Shown here piece by piece: positions 37,201-47,024 of a DNA stretch of 64,000 bases; the first letter of the stretch is position 1; every line of letters begins with the position of its first letter. The notes beneath the pieces are model-generated. The model saw nothing but the letters and a program-made list of their open reading frames with translations, was not told the DNA's origin and searched no databases. Source of the stretch: Candidatus Fredericiella danica. Lineage in GTDB: Bacteria > Chloroflexota > Anaerolineae > Caldilineales > Caldilineaceae. Location of the stretch: assembly GCA_016713335.1 (NCBI GenBank), contig JADJPH010000012.1, positions 89,571-153,570 on the forward strand, written 5' to 3'. The position numbers and the translations under genes were made by a program.

Positions 37201-37980
37201 TTGCTCACCGGCGATGTCTGGCATCCGCAAGACGGTCTCTTCGGGTTCGCACCTTTCATCGCCGGCAGCGTCGCCGTGACCGCCGTGGCCATGGCGCTTA
37301 CGATCATTCCCGGCGTCTTGAGTGGCATCTACCTGGCCGAGTACACGACCAATCGCGCCCGCGCGATTCTCAAGCCAATGCTTGACCTGCTGGTCGGCAT
37401 CCCCTCCGTGATCTTCGGGGTTTGGGGCATCCTGGTGATCATCCCGCTGATCCGAGAACAGATCGGGCCTTTGATCGGCGCTACACTGGGCCAGACCTTC
37501 CCCCTCTTCGCCTTTACGAATCCCAGTGGTTACAGTGTGCTTGCCGCCGGCATGGTGCTGGCGGTGATGGTCTTTCCGTTGATCGTGGCAGTGGTCGATG
37601 AAATCATGCGCAGCGCCCCCCGCGAGATGCGAGAAGCGTTGCTTTCGCTAGGCGCCACGAAATGGGAAACTACCAAGTGCGTGGTGCGCCGGTGTGGCAT
37701 GACCGGAGTGCTTGCCGCCATCGTGCTGGCCTTCTCACGGGCATTTGGCGAAACGCTGGCGGTGCTGATGGTGGTCGGCAACGTGCCGCAGGTTCCCCAA
37801 TCGATCTTTGCGCCGGCTTACCCGCTACCGGCGCTGATCGCCAACAACTACGGCGAAATGATGTCGGTGCCGATGTATGAGTCGGCCATGATGGGGGCGG
37901 CGTTGTTATTGCTCGTCGTTGTGATGGTCTTTAATATCACGGCCCGTGCGATCGTCGTGCGCATGAACAAGGGAGCGTGA
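37201..37980 (+). CDS. pstC: Phosphate ABC transporter permease PstC (N-terminus missing)
   Basis: Inner-membrane permease. Seen: GDVWHPQDGLFGFAPFIAGSVAVTAVAM, the EAA-type loop MREALLSLGATKWETTKCVV, and AFSRAFGETLAVLMVVGN typical of PstC. The 259 residues are about 50-60 fewer than normal: the first transmembrane helix and its cytoplasmic start are absent. An AAGGAG sequence (37194-37199) lies 1 bp before the TTG at 37201, too close for initiation, so the ribosome-binding site has apparently been joined to the interior of the gene by loss of about 150-180 bp. Otherwise the frame is intact and it ends 1 bp before pstA. Confidence 0.88.
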   Translation: MLTGDVWHPQDGLFGFAPFIAGSVAVTAVAMALTIIPGVLSGIYLAEYTTNRARAILKPMLDLLVGIPSVIFGVWGILVIIPLIREQIGPLIGATLGQTFPLFAFTNPSGYSVLAAGMVLAVMVFPLIVAVVDEIMRSAPREMREALLSLGATKWETTKCVVRRCGMTGVLAAIVLAFSRAFGETLAVLMVVGNVPQVPQSIFAPAYPLPALIANNYGEMMSVPMYESAMMGAALLLLVVVMVFNITARAIVVRMNKGA

Positions 37981-37981
37981 C

Positions 37982-38836
37982 ATGAACCGCCAAAAAATGC
38001 GCAAGCTGGAGGAAACCTTTTTTACCTGGCTCATGCGGTTCTGCTTGATCGGGGCAGGCGCCATCCTCACGATCATCCTCTGGGTGATCGCCAGCCGGGG
38101 GCTGCAAGGGTTGAGTTGGGAAATCTTGACGCAGCCACCTGAAGGCAGTTTCTATCTTGGCGGTGGTGGCGGGATCTTGAACGCGATCATGGGCTCGCTC
38201 TACCTGGCCACGGGCGCGACGATTCTTGCCTCCTTCATCGCGGCGCCTGTGGTCCTCTTCATGCATGTCTATGCGCCCCACTCCAAGTTTGCCCACGGCT
38301 TGCGCCTTGCGCTAGATATCATGTGGGGCATCCCCAGCATCGTCTACGGCGCCTTTGGTTTTGCCATTATGGTGGCCATCGGGCTGCGGGCTTCCCTACT
38401 GGCCGGCATCCTCACGCTCACCCTGGTGATTATCCCGATCCTGGCGCGCACCTATGATGAAATCGTCGCCATGGCCCCGCGTGACCTGCGCGATGTCACC
38501 CTGGCGCTAGGGTCCACTCGTCTGGAGTATCTTGGCGTTTTACTGCGGCAGACGCTGCCCGGTCTGCTCACGGCCCTGCTGCTTGCCTTCGGGCGTGCGA
38601 TCGGGGACGCCGCCGCCATGCTCTTCACCGCCGGCTACACCGACAATATGCCGGATGGGCTGCTGCGACCGGTGGCATCCCTCCCGGTTGCCGTGTTCTT
38701 TCAACTCAGCACCCCCTTCCCCGCCGTCCAGGCCCGCGCCTATGCCTCCGCATTGGTGCTCACCACGATCATCCTGGTGGTCAGCCTGTTGGCGCAATGG
38801 ACGATGCGGCGGCTTGGCCGCCACGTCATTCGCTAG
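37982..38836 (+). CDS. pstA: Phosphate ABC transporter permease PstA
   Basis: Partner permease of PstC, 284 residues, six membrane helices. Family motifs: GGILNAIMGSLYLATGATILAS, DIMWGIPSIVYGAFGFA, ILARTYDEIVAMAPRDLRDVTLALGSTRLE (EAA loop contacting PstB), LLAFGRAIGDAAAMLFTAGYTDNMP. The C-terminus ends in a positive RRLGRHVIR. It begins 1 bp after pstC, consistent with translational coupling. Intact. Confidence 0.92.
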   Translation: MNRQKMRKLEETFFTWLMRFCLIGAGAILTIILWVIASRGLQGLSWEILTQPPEGSFYLGGGGGILNAIMGSLYLATGATILASFIAAPVVLFMHVYAPHSKFAHGLRLALDIMWGIPSIVYGAFGFAIMVAIGLRASLLAGILTLTLVIIPILARTYDEIVAMAPRDLRDVTLALGSTRLEYLGVLLRQTLPGLLTALLLAFGRAIGDAAAMLFTAGYTDNMPDGLLRPVASLPVAVFFQLSTPFPAVQARAYASALVLTTIILVVSLLAQWTMRRLGRHVIR

Positions 38837-38854
38837 GAGAACGGAGATTTCACC

Positions 38855-39604
38855 ATGCGCAGCTTATCAGTCCGTAACTTGAATGTCTGGTACAACGGCC
38901 AGCCGGCACTCAAAAACGTCTCCATCGACTTTCCATCGGGCCAGATCACAGCGATCATCGGTCCCTCCGGCTGCGGCAAGTCAACTTTGCTCAAGTCGTT
39001 GAACCGGCTGCAGGAAACCAACGACCAGACGAAGGTGAATGGGCAGGTGCTACTGGACGGCGCCAATATTTACGATGCCCGCATGGACGTAACCGAAGTG
39101 CGCACGCGCATTGGGCTGCTGGCGCAGAAGCCGTTTCCATTGCCCATGTCCATCTATGACAACGTGGCCTATGGCCCCCGGATCCACGGTCTCGCCAAGG
39201 GCAACTTGCCGGAAAAGGTGCAAACGCACCTGCAAGCCGTCGGTCTATGGGACGAGGTGCAGGATCGGCTCAAGGCGCCGGCAGTGGGGCTTTCGGTGGG
39301 CCAACAGCAGCGCCTCTGCCTGGCGCGCACGCTCGCCGTGGAACCGGAAATCCTGCTTTGCGATGAATCGACGGCATCGCTCGATCCAATCTCGGCACGA
39401 GGGGTTGAGGAACTGCTCCGCAGCCTGCGCGGCCACTATACGGTGGTCATGGTGACACATGACATCGACCAGGCAAAGCGCCTGGCCGATCACGTGGTCT
39501 TTATGTGGCTGGGCGAACTGGTCGAGCATGCGCCGGCCGCGCAATTCTTCAACGCGCCATCCCACCCGCTCACGCAACAATACCTCGCCCGCGAGATCGG
39601 GTAA
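38855..39604 (+). CDS. pstB: Phosphate ABC transporter ATPase PstB
   Basis: Drives phosphate import through PstCA. Walker A GPSGCGKSTLLKSLNRLQE, Q-loop GLLAQKPFPLPMSIYDNVAYGPRIHG (a PstB hallmark), signature LSVGQQQRLCLART (Val for the usual Gly), Walker B ILLCDESTASLDP (Ser for the usual Pro), switch His in VMVTHDIDQA. 249 residues, the family size. 18 bp after pstA. No phoU gene follows; the next gene is on the other strand. Confidence 0.93.
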   Translation: MRSLSVRNLNVWYNGQPALKNVSIDFPSGQITAIIGPSGCGKSTLLKSLNRLQETNDQTKVNGQVLLDGANIYDARMDVTEVRTRIGLLAQKPFPLPMSIYDNVAYGPRIHGLAKGNLPEKVQTHLQAVGLWDEVQDRLKAPAVGLSVGQQQRLCLARTLAVEPEILLCDESTASLDPISARGVEELLRSLRGHYTVVMVTHDIDQAKRLADHVVFMWLGELVEHAPAAQFFNAPSHPLTQQYLAREIG

Positions 39605-39640
39605 ATGGGGTGCGGATGCATTAAGCCGGCATTCCTGTCT

Positions 39641-39676
39641 CGTTCTTAGCGTCTTGGCGGGAGTCTCTCTTCCTAA
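39641..39676. repeat. Partial copy of the GCCAAGACGC repeat family
   Basis: CGTTCTTAGCGTCTTGGCGGGAGTC is the reverse-orientation unit of the repeat block at 42225-42665, sitting 37 bp after pstB and 29 bp from the end of the convergent ATPase gene. May serve as a terminator region. Confidence 0.6.
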
Positions 39677-39704
39677 GCCTGATGCGTATGGGACGCATCC
39701 ACCC

Positions 39705-41132
39705 TCACCGCCCAGGGCGAGGTGCAGAAACGTCCGGTCGCTCTGCAACCAGTTCCGTTGGCCCAACCAACAAAATACCCTCGTCCTGGGCCAGGGTTGC
39801 CAGGTCGGGCGTGAAACCACTCTTGGAAAACAGCGCGTAGGTAACCTGCCAGTCAGCAGTCACTGGCAGTGCCTGCACTTTATGTTTGAGATCGATGAGA
39901 ATATTCAGACCGACTGGCTTGGCGCTCCACTTACACTCCCCAACCAAGATCGCCTTGTCGGTATCGCTAATTGCCATCACATCGATCTCAGCCACATTGC
40001 TCCACCAACGCCCCACGCGTTCAGGCACAAAGGAAAGCGCTCCATTGCGCGCCAATCGGACAACGTAATCTTGCGCCGCCTCTTCCAGCGCGTAACCAAC
40101 GTACGCATCGAACACAGGCTGGACGCGCTGAGCGAAAATCGCATCGGCGAGCCCCAATTCCAACGAGCCGTGGTATGGATGCACAAAGCGAAACCAGAAA
40201 TTGAGGAATGCGTCCTCAATCTGATAGATACCTTTCTTGCTCTTCTCTGGCTGCCGTTCGGTGACTGGCACCTGTCGACGCACCACCCGCAACTGCTGCA
40301 GGACGTCCAGATAGCGGGCAGTAGCGCTACTGTCGCCAAAGCCGGCTGCTTGAACAATGGCATTGAGGCGGGTGTGGCCGGACGCGATGGCACGCAGAAT
40401 CGAGAAGTAGTTGCGCGGCTCGCGCAGTTCTTCAACGAGCAGCAGCAGCGGCTCATTATAGAGCGTGCCCTGTGGGTGCAGAATGTGCGTGCGAATATTG
40501 TCGAACAACTTCTGGTTGTGGCTGAAGAGGCTCAAGTAGTAGGGCATCCCCCCCAGCACCGCCCACGTCTCGATTAATTGCGCCGGCGACGCCGTTGGGA
40601 AAAACGCGGCCAGCGATGGCAGTGCCAATGGCAGCAGCAACTCGCTGCCGCTGCGCCGGCCGTAAAGCGCGGATCGATACGCCAAGATCTCGCGTTCGAT
40701 CAGCCCGATATACGATCCACAGAGGATGAGCATGAGATTGCTGCGGCTGAGTTGGGCATCCCAGACTTTCTGCAGGATTGACGGAATGGCCTTGTTGCCG
40801 GCGATCAAGTATGTAATCTCATCAATCACGACAATGGGACGTCCGGGCAGCTCGGCCAGCGCCTTGAAGGCAGCTTCCCAGGAAGGAAAGGTGAAGCCGT
40901 CATCGACTTCGGGATGGGTGTATTGCCAGATCATCTGCGAAAAGGTCGCCAATTGATCGCTGTCTGAACTGAGCGTCGCCACGAAGAAGAGGTGCCCCTT
41001 GTCGCGGCAGAACTCGCGCAGCAGTTCGGTCTTCCCCACGCGCCGGCGACCATAGAGCACGAAGAGTTCTGCGCGTTGGCTTTCATAGCGTCCCTGCAAA
41101 CGAGCCAGTTCTGCGGTACGGTTTACGAACAT
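39705..41132 (-). CDS. AAA ATPase with C-terminal nuclease-like (DUF234) domain
   Basis: A 475-residue protein of the ATPase family common in archaea and Chloroflexota. N-terminal AAA-type domain: MFVNRTAELARLQ, Walker A YGRRRVGKTELLREF, Walker B PIVVIDEITYL, sensor region LILCGSYIGLIE. A winged-helix part follows (LNAIVQAAGFGDSSATARYLDVLQQLRVV). The C-terminal DUF234-like domain contains EIDVMAISDTDKAILVGECKWS, which matches the D-(E/x)xK core of PD-(D/E)XK nucleases. Possible roles: DNA-directed defence or stress response; not proven. Intact frame; AGGAG 6 nt before ATG 41132. The upstream DNA is unusually AT-rich and carries an inverted repeat. Confidence 0.8.
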   Translation of the reverse strand: MFVNRTAELARLQGRYESQRAELFVLYGRRRVGKTELLREFCRDKGHLFFVATLSSDSDQLATFSQMIWQYTHPEVDDGFTFPSWEAAFKALAELPGRPIVVIDEITYLIAGNKAIPSILQKVWDAQLSRSNLMLILCGSYIGLIEREILAYRSALYGRRSGSELLLPLALPSLAAFFPTASPAQLIETWAVLGGMPYYLSLFSHNQKLFDNIRTHILHPQGTLYNEPLLLLVEELREPRNYFSILRAIASGHTRLNAIVQAAGFGDSSATARYLDVLQQLRVVRRQVPVTERQPEKSKKGIYQIEDAFLNFWFRFVHPYHGSLELGLADAIFAQRVQPVFDAYVGYALEEAAQDYVVRLARNGALSFVPERVGRWWSNVAEIDVMAISDTDKAILVGECKWSAKPVGLNILIDLKHKVQALPVTADWQVTYALFSKSGFTPDLATLAQDEGILLVGPTELVAERPDVSAPRPGR

Positions 41133-41141
41133 GAAGTCTCC

Positions 41142-41189
41142 TACAAATCTGGATTATACTAATCGTAATTATTATAATTTAGATTTGTA
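41142..41189 (-). promoter_or_regulatory. AT-rich promoter with inverted repeat upstream of the ATPase gene
   Basis: TACAAATCT (41142-41150) and AGATTTGTA (41181-41189) form 9-bp perfect inverted arms around a 30-bp AT-rich core. A minus-strand TATAAT is at 41153-41158. A dimeric regulator, possibly the winged-helix ATPase itself, could bind here. Confidence 0.45.
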
Positions 41190-41344
41190 TTACAAACAAC
41201 CACATATCCTATTGTCACCAGGTCTATTTCACTTCGGCGCAAATCTGTCGCGACACACATTGCGATTATCTCCATACTCTGAGACAATCATACAAATCGC
41301 TCACCTCCCGGCACCCAGCATACCGTGCAAACAAGGAGCCGCTC

Positions 41345-42217
41345 ATGCGTTACGGCGCACATATCTATCTCTTCACCGACCACTGGGCCGACGACCAACT
41401 CCATCTGCTCGACACGATGAAAGGCCTTGGCGTGGACGTCGCCGAGATCTCCGTCGGCGACGACATCCACTTTACCCACGCGCTGACCAGGGCACGTGCG
41501 GAAAAGCTCGACATGGACCTTGTCATTGGTCCCGGTGGGACCTGGCCCGTGGAATGCGATCTCTCCGCCGATGACCCCTTCCACCGCGCCGCCGGTTTGG
41601 AGTGGCACAAGCGGCAGGTGGACCTCAGCGCTGAGTTGGGCGCCCTCGCCTACGCCGGCGCCATCTACGGCCATCCTGGCGTCGTCAAACGCCGGCGCCC
41701 ACCGGTCGATGAATATAAACACACAGCGGAGGGTCTCCATGCACTGGCTGACTATGCGCAAAAGCAGGGCGTGCAGATTGCCCTGGAGCCGATGAGCCAT
41801 TTTCGCACTCACCTGGTCAATACCCCTGACCAACTGATGCACCTGATCACGCTCGCCGACCACGCCAACCTGTACGCACTCTTTGACACCTATCACGCCG
41901 CCACTGAAGTGCGCGATTACGCTACGGCCATCCGCACGCTCGGCCCCCGCCTGTGGGGCGTCCACCCCTGCGAAAACGATCGCGGCGTGCCGGGCGGCGG
42001 CATTGTGCCCTGGGACGCGGTGTTCGATGCCCTCTTTGAGATCGGCTTCGACGGCCCGCTGACGCTTGAATCCTACAATTCCAGCCTTGGCGATTTCGCC
42101 TACCAGCGCGGCCTGTTCCACAACGTCTGCCCCGATGGCGCCGAGTTCGTCCGCCGCGGCATCGGCTTTCTGAGCGAGCACATCAACCGGCGGACCCGCG
42201 CCATTGACCTGCCATAA
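41345..42217 (+). CDS. Sugar phosphate isomerase/epimerase-like TIM-barrel protein
   Basis: A 290-residue AP-endonuclease-2-type TIM barrel, resembling D-tagatose/D-psicose 3-epimerases. Metal-binding and catalytic residues expected of the family are visible: Glu in VQIALEPMSHF, Asp and His in LFDTYHAATE, His in LWGVHPCENDRG, Glu in PLTLESYNSS. It starts MRYGAHIYLFTDHW with AAGGAG 11 nt before ATG 41345. Intact frame and length. Substrate unknown. The 127 bp before the start are AT-rich and shared with the divergent ATPase promoter. Confidence 0.82.
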   Translation: MRYGAHIYLFTDHWADDQLHLLDTMKGLGVDVAEISVGDDIHFTHALTRARAEKLDMDLVIGPGGTWPVECDLSADDPFHRAAGLEWHKRQVDLSAELGALAYAGAIYGHPGVVKRRRPPVDEYKHTAEGLHALADYAQKQGVQIALEPMSHFRTHLVNTPDQLMHLITLADHANLYALFDTYHAATEVRDYATAIRTLGPRLWGVHPCENDRGVPGGGIVPWDAVFDALFEIGFDGPLTLESYNSSLGDFAYQRGLFHNVCPDGAEFVRRGIGFLSEHINRRTRAIDLP

Positions 42218-42224
42218 GCCCCCA

Positions 42225-42665
42225 AAGTCGCCCAGAGAAGCGGGGAAGAGACTCCCGCTAAGTCGCCAAGACGCAAAGCGGGGGAAAGAGAAGAGCCTCC
42301 CGCAAAGCCGCCAAGACGCAAAGTGGGGCGGGGGAAGGGAAGAGACTCCCGCTAAGTCGCCAAGACGCAAAGCGGGGGAAAGAGAAGAGCCTCCCGCAAA
42401 GCCGCCAAGACGCAAAGAAATGCAAGGGAAGAGGCTCCCGCTAAGATGCCAAGACGCAAAGCGGGGGGAGAAGAGCGATCTGATCTTTGGGTTTTCTTTG
42501 TGTTCTTTGCGTTCTTTGTGGTCATCGTCTTGTCCGCTCCCTCGCCTTTCTTGGCGTCTTTGCGGCTTGGCGGGAGTCTCTCCCTCGCATTTATTGGCGC
42601 TCTTGGCGGGAGGCTCTCCTCTCTCGCATTTATTGGCGGCTTTGCGGCTTGGCGGGAGTCTCTCC
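42225..42665. repeat. Block of tandem and inverted GCCAAGACGCAAAG repeats
   Basis: Five direct units start at about 42252, 42298, 42346, 42391 and 42435 (period 44-48 bp). Each has CTCCCGC(A/T)AAG, GCCAAGACGCAAAG and a purine-rich GGGGGAA spacer. After a T-rich middle (42485-42535) three units in the opposite orientation follow (42545-42665). The block can fold as one long imperfect hairpin. It lies between the convergent isomerase and amidotransferase genes. It is translatable on both strands but codes for no recognisable protein. Confidence 0.85.
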
Positions 42666-42682
42666 TTCTGTTTCTTGCCGGC

Positions 42683-43471
42683 CTACCGAACACGGGTGCG
42701 CGTCGCCGCGTCAAAGAAGCTCTCCCAGATCCGGCGGTGCCCGTGCTCCAACTCGAAGGCTCGCTCGGGATGCCACTGCACCCCAAGCACCCAATCGTGC
42801 TCCCGACTTTCGTACGCCTCAACCAACCAATTGTCGGGCTCGGCAACCGCAGCCGTGGTGAAGATCGGCGCCAACGACGCCGCATCCATCCCCTGATGAT
42901 GAAAGGTGTTGACCGGCAGTTCCCCTTGTTGCACGATGGACTCCAGCCGGCTTCCAGGCTCAATGGCAATGTTGTGAAAACTGGTCGGCCCATTGGTGGG
43001 CGTGCGGTGACCATCCAGATGCTGCACCATCGCCCCACCGGCCGCCACGTTGAGCACCTGACAGCCGCGACAGATGGCAAAGATCGGCAGGTCACGTGCC
43101 AGCGCCGCCTGCGCCAGATGAATCTCCAACTCATCGCGGCGCAGATCGATCGATTCCTGCTCTGCCCCCGCCAAGGGTTGCCCAAATCGCTCCGGATGCA
43201 CATCGCCGCCACCTGAAAGAATCAGGGCATCCAGCCGGTCTAGAATCGCAGCCGGCAGCCGCCCACTCGCATCGACGTCATAGTTCGTGCCATCCGGCAG
43301 TTGTACAGACGCATCCGGTGCCAGGATCACCGGAATTGCCCCGATCTCTTCGACGCGATGGACATAGTTGTGCGTGTTTCGCTCCACCCACTCACTGCGT
43401 CCATGCTTCGTTGTGATCCCAATCCATAGCGGTCGCTTACTGCCGCTTTCCCGTTCCAATTGTTCTGACAT
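42683..43471 (-). CDS. Class I glutamine amidotransferase / gamma-glutamyl hydrolase (peptidase C26)
   Basis: About 262 residues, resembling PuuD-type gamma-glutamyl-GABA hydrolases. Nucleophile Cys in IFAICRGCQVLNVAAGG (elbow), preceded by LILSGGGDVHPERFG. His and Glu of the triad in VLGVQWHPERAFE. N-terminal start RPLWIGITTKHG. ATG 43471 is used; AAGGAG lies about 14 nt upstream, so TTG 43480 is an alternative. Intact frame. Physiological substrate, possibly a gamma-glutamyl amine, is unknown; no other polyamine genes are nearby. Confidence 0.85.
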   Translation of the reverse strand: MSEQLERESGSKRPLWIGITTKHGRSEWVERNTHNYVHRVEEIGAIPVILAPDASVQLPDGTNYDVDASGRLPAAILDRLDALILSGGGDVHPERFGQPLAGAEQESIDLRRDELEIHLAQAALARDLPIFAICRGCQVLNVAAGGAMVQHLDGHRTPTNGPTSFHNIAIEPGSRLESIVQQGELPVNTFHHQGMDAASLAPIFTTAAVAEPDNWLVEAYESREHDWVLGVQWHPERAFELEHGHRRIWESFFDAATRTRVR

Positions 43472-43635
43472 AGCAAGCAATCTCACTCCTTCAGAGACCT
43501 TCAGCGCCTACGATGGATGAATGAACCCGATCACACGCGCGGTGAATTACACAAAACGAACCCGCATGCGCCATCATAATTTCAAAGGCAATTTCTGCGC
43601 AATCCGGCAGCTTCTAGCAGATCATACGTGAAACA

Positions 43636-46088
<2,453 letters not shown>

Positions 46089-46102
<14 letters not shown>

Positions 46103-46928
46103 GTTCCCGGTGCAACGCATCCAGCAACCGGCTGAGGTCGGCCTCCGTGTTATACCCCTGCACGGAAATCCGGATGTGCTGCCGGTCCTTCCACTGGGAA
46201 AGGGGAACCTCAATCCGGTAGCGTTCCCATAGGCGCACCTTCAGGTCCTTGAGATCGGGCTGATGCGGCAGTTGGGCAATGCCCATCTGATGATAGAAGC
46301 GCTCATCCGTTGGGTAAACCGGCGGCATTCCCGTGAGTTCCACAATGCGCGCCAGCGTATCACGCAGCAGGTCATGGCAGCGTGCGCGCACGGCCGGCCA
46401 GGCATGCTCCTGCTGAAATGCGATGGCTGCAGGTGCACTCAGGTAGGCCGCAGGGTCATCCGTCCCCTGCCACTGCAGGGCCGGGGTGACGCCCTGCCAG
46501 AATTGCTCTACAATGGCGGCGGATGACTGCACCGGCCAGGCTAATGGCTGCCGGACGTAGCGGGCGCCGGTCGATCGGCAGGCCATGTCCCACGCATTGG
46601 TGCAGGCGCCGTATTCATGCTCCGTCGTCAAGATCTCATCGCCCGGCTGCAATTTGAGCGAACGCGCCACTACATTGACGCCAAAGGTCGCATTGTGAAC
46701 AAATACCAGATCGTCGGCGTTACCATTGACGTACGCGGCCACCACCTCGCGGGCCTTGCGCATCTCATCGTCATAGAAGCTGCCAAAGAAATAGACAGGC
46801 TGGCGTTCAAGCCGCCGCTGCCAGGCTTGATAGACGGCAAAAACGGGCAACGGCGTCGCGCCAAATGAGCCATGATTTAGAAAAGTGACGTCGGGGTCAA
46901 TCTGGAAGAAACTACGCACATCGTTCAT
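46089..46928 (-). pseudogene. Class V aminotransferase (isopenicillin-N-epimerase-like) lacking the PLP-lysine region
   Basis: Starts MNDVRSFFQIDPDVTFLNHGSFGATP, with YVNGNADDLVFVHNATFGVNVVARSL and EILTTEHEYGACTNAWDMA, all typical of the family. After IVEQFWQGVTP the sequence jumps to ALQWQGTDDPAAYLSAPAAIAFQ. The roughly 110 residues between these blocks, which hold the PLP-binding Asp (DGAH) and the Schiff-base Lys (HKW), are absent. The C-terminal domain is normal (RLWERYRIEVPLSQWKDRQHIRISVQGYNTEADL). 279 residues instead of about 390. The frame stays open across the join. As read it cannot bind PLP covalently. ATG 46928 is preferred over an upstream start. Confidence 0.75.
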
Positions 46929-47024
46929 GAAGGGTTTAGCGTCTTTCTTTAGGATGACAAAGTTCTTTATAATCTTGTCCCATGCCAATCTGAACCAGAA
47001 ATCCGGAGCGAGGAGAACCCCATA

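Noticed and set aside
42225..42665. CRISPR array
   Set aside because: Units are 44-48 bp with no variable spacers of constant length, and part of the block is inverted; no cas genes are in the window.
42204..42896. Long arginine/serine-rich open frames across the repeat block on both strands
   Set aside because: They are translations of the 44-48 bp tandem units (SRQDAKRG, AFIGGFAAWRES) with no ribosome-binding site or protein-like composition.
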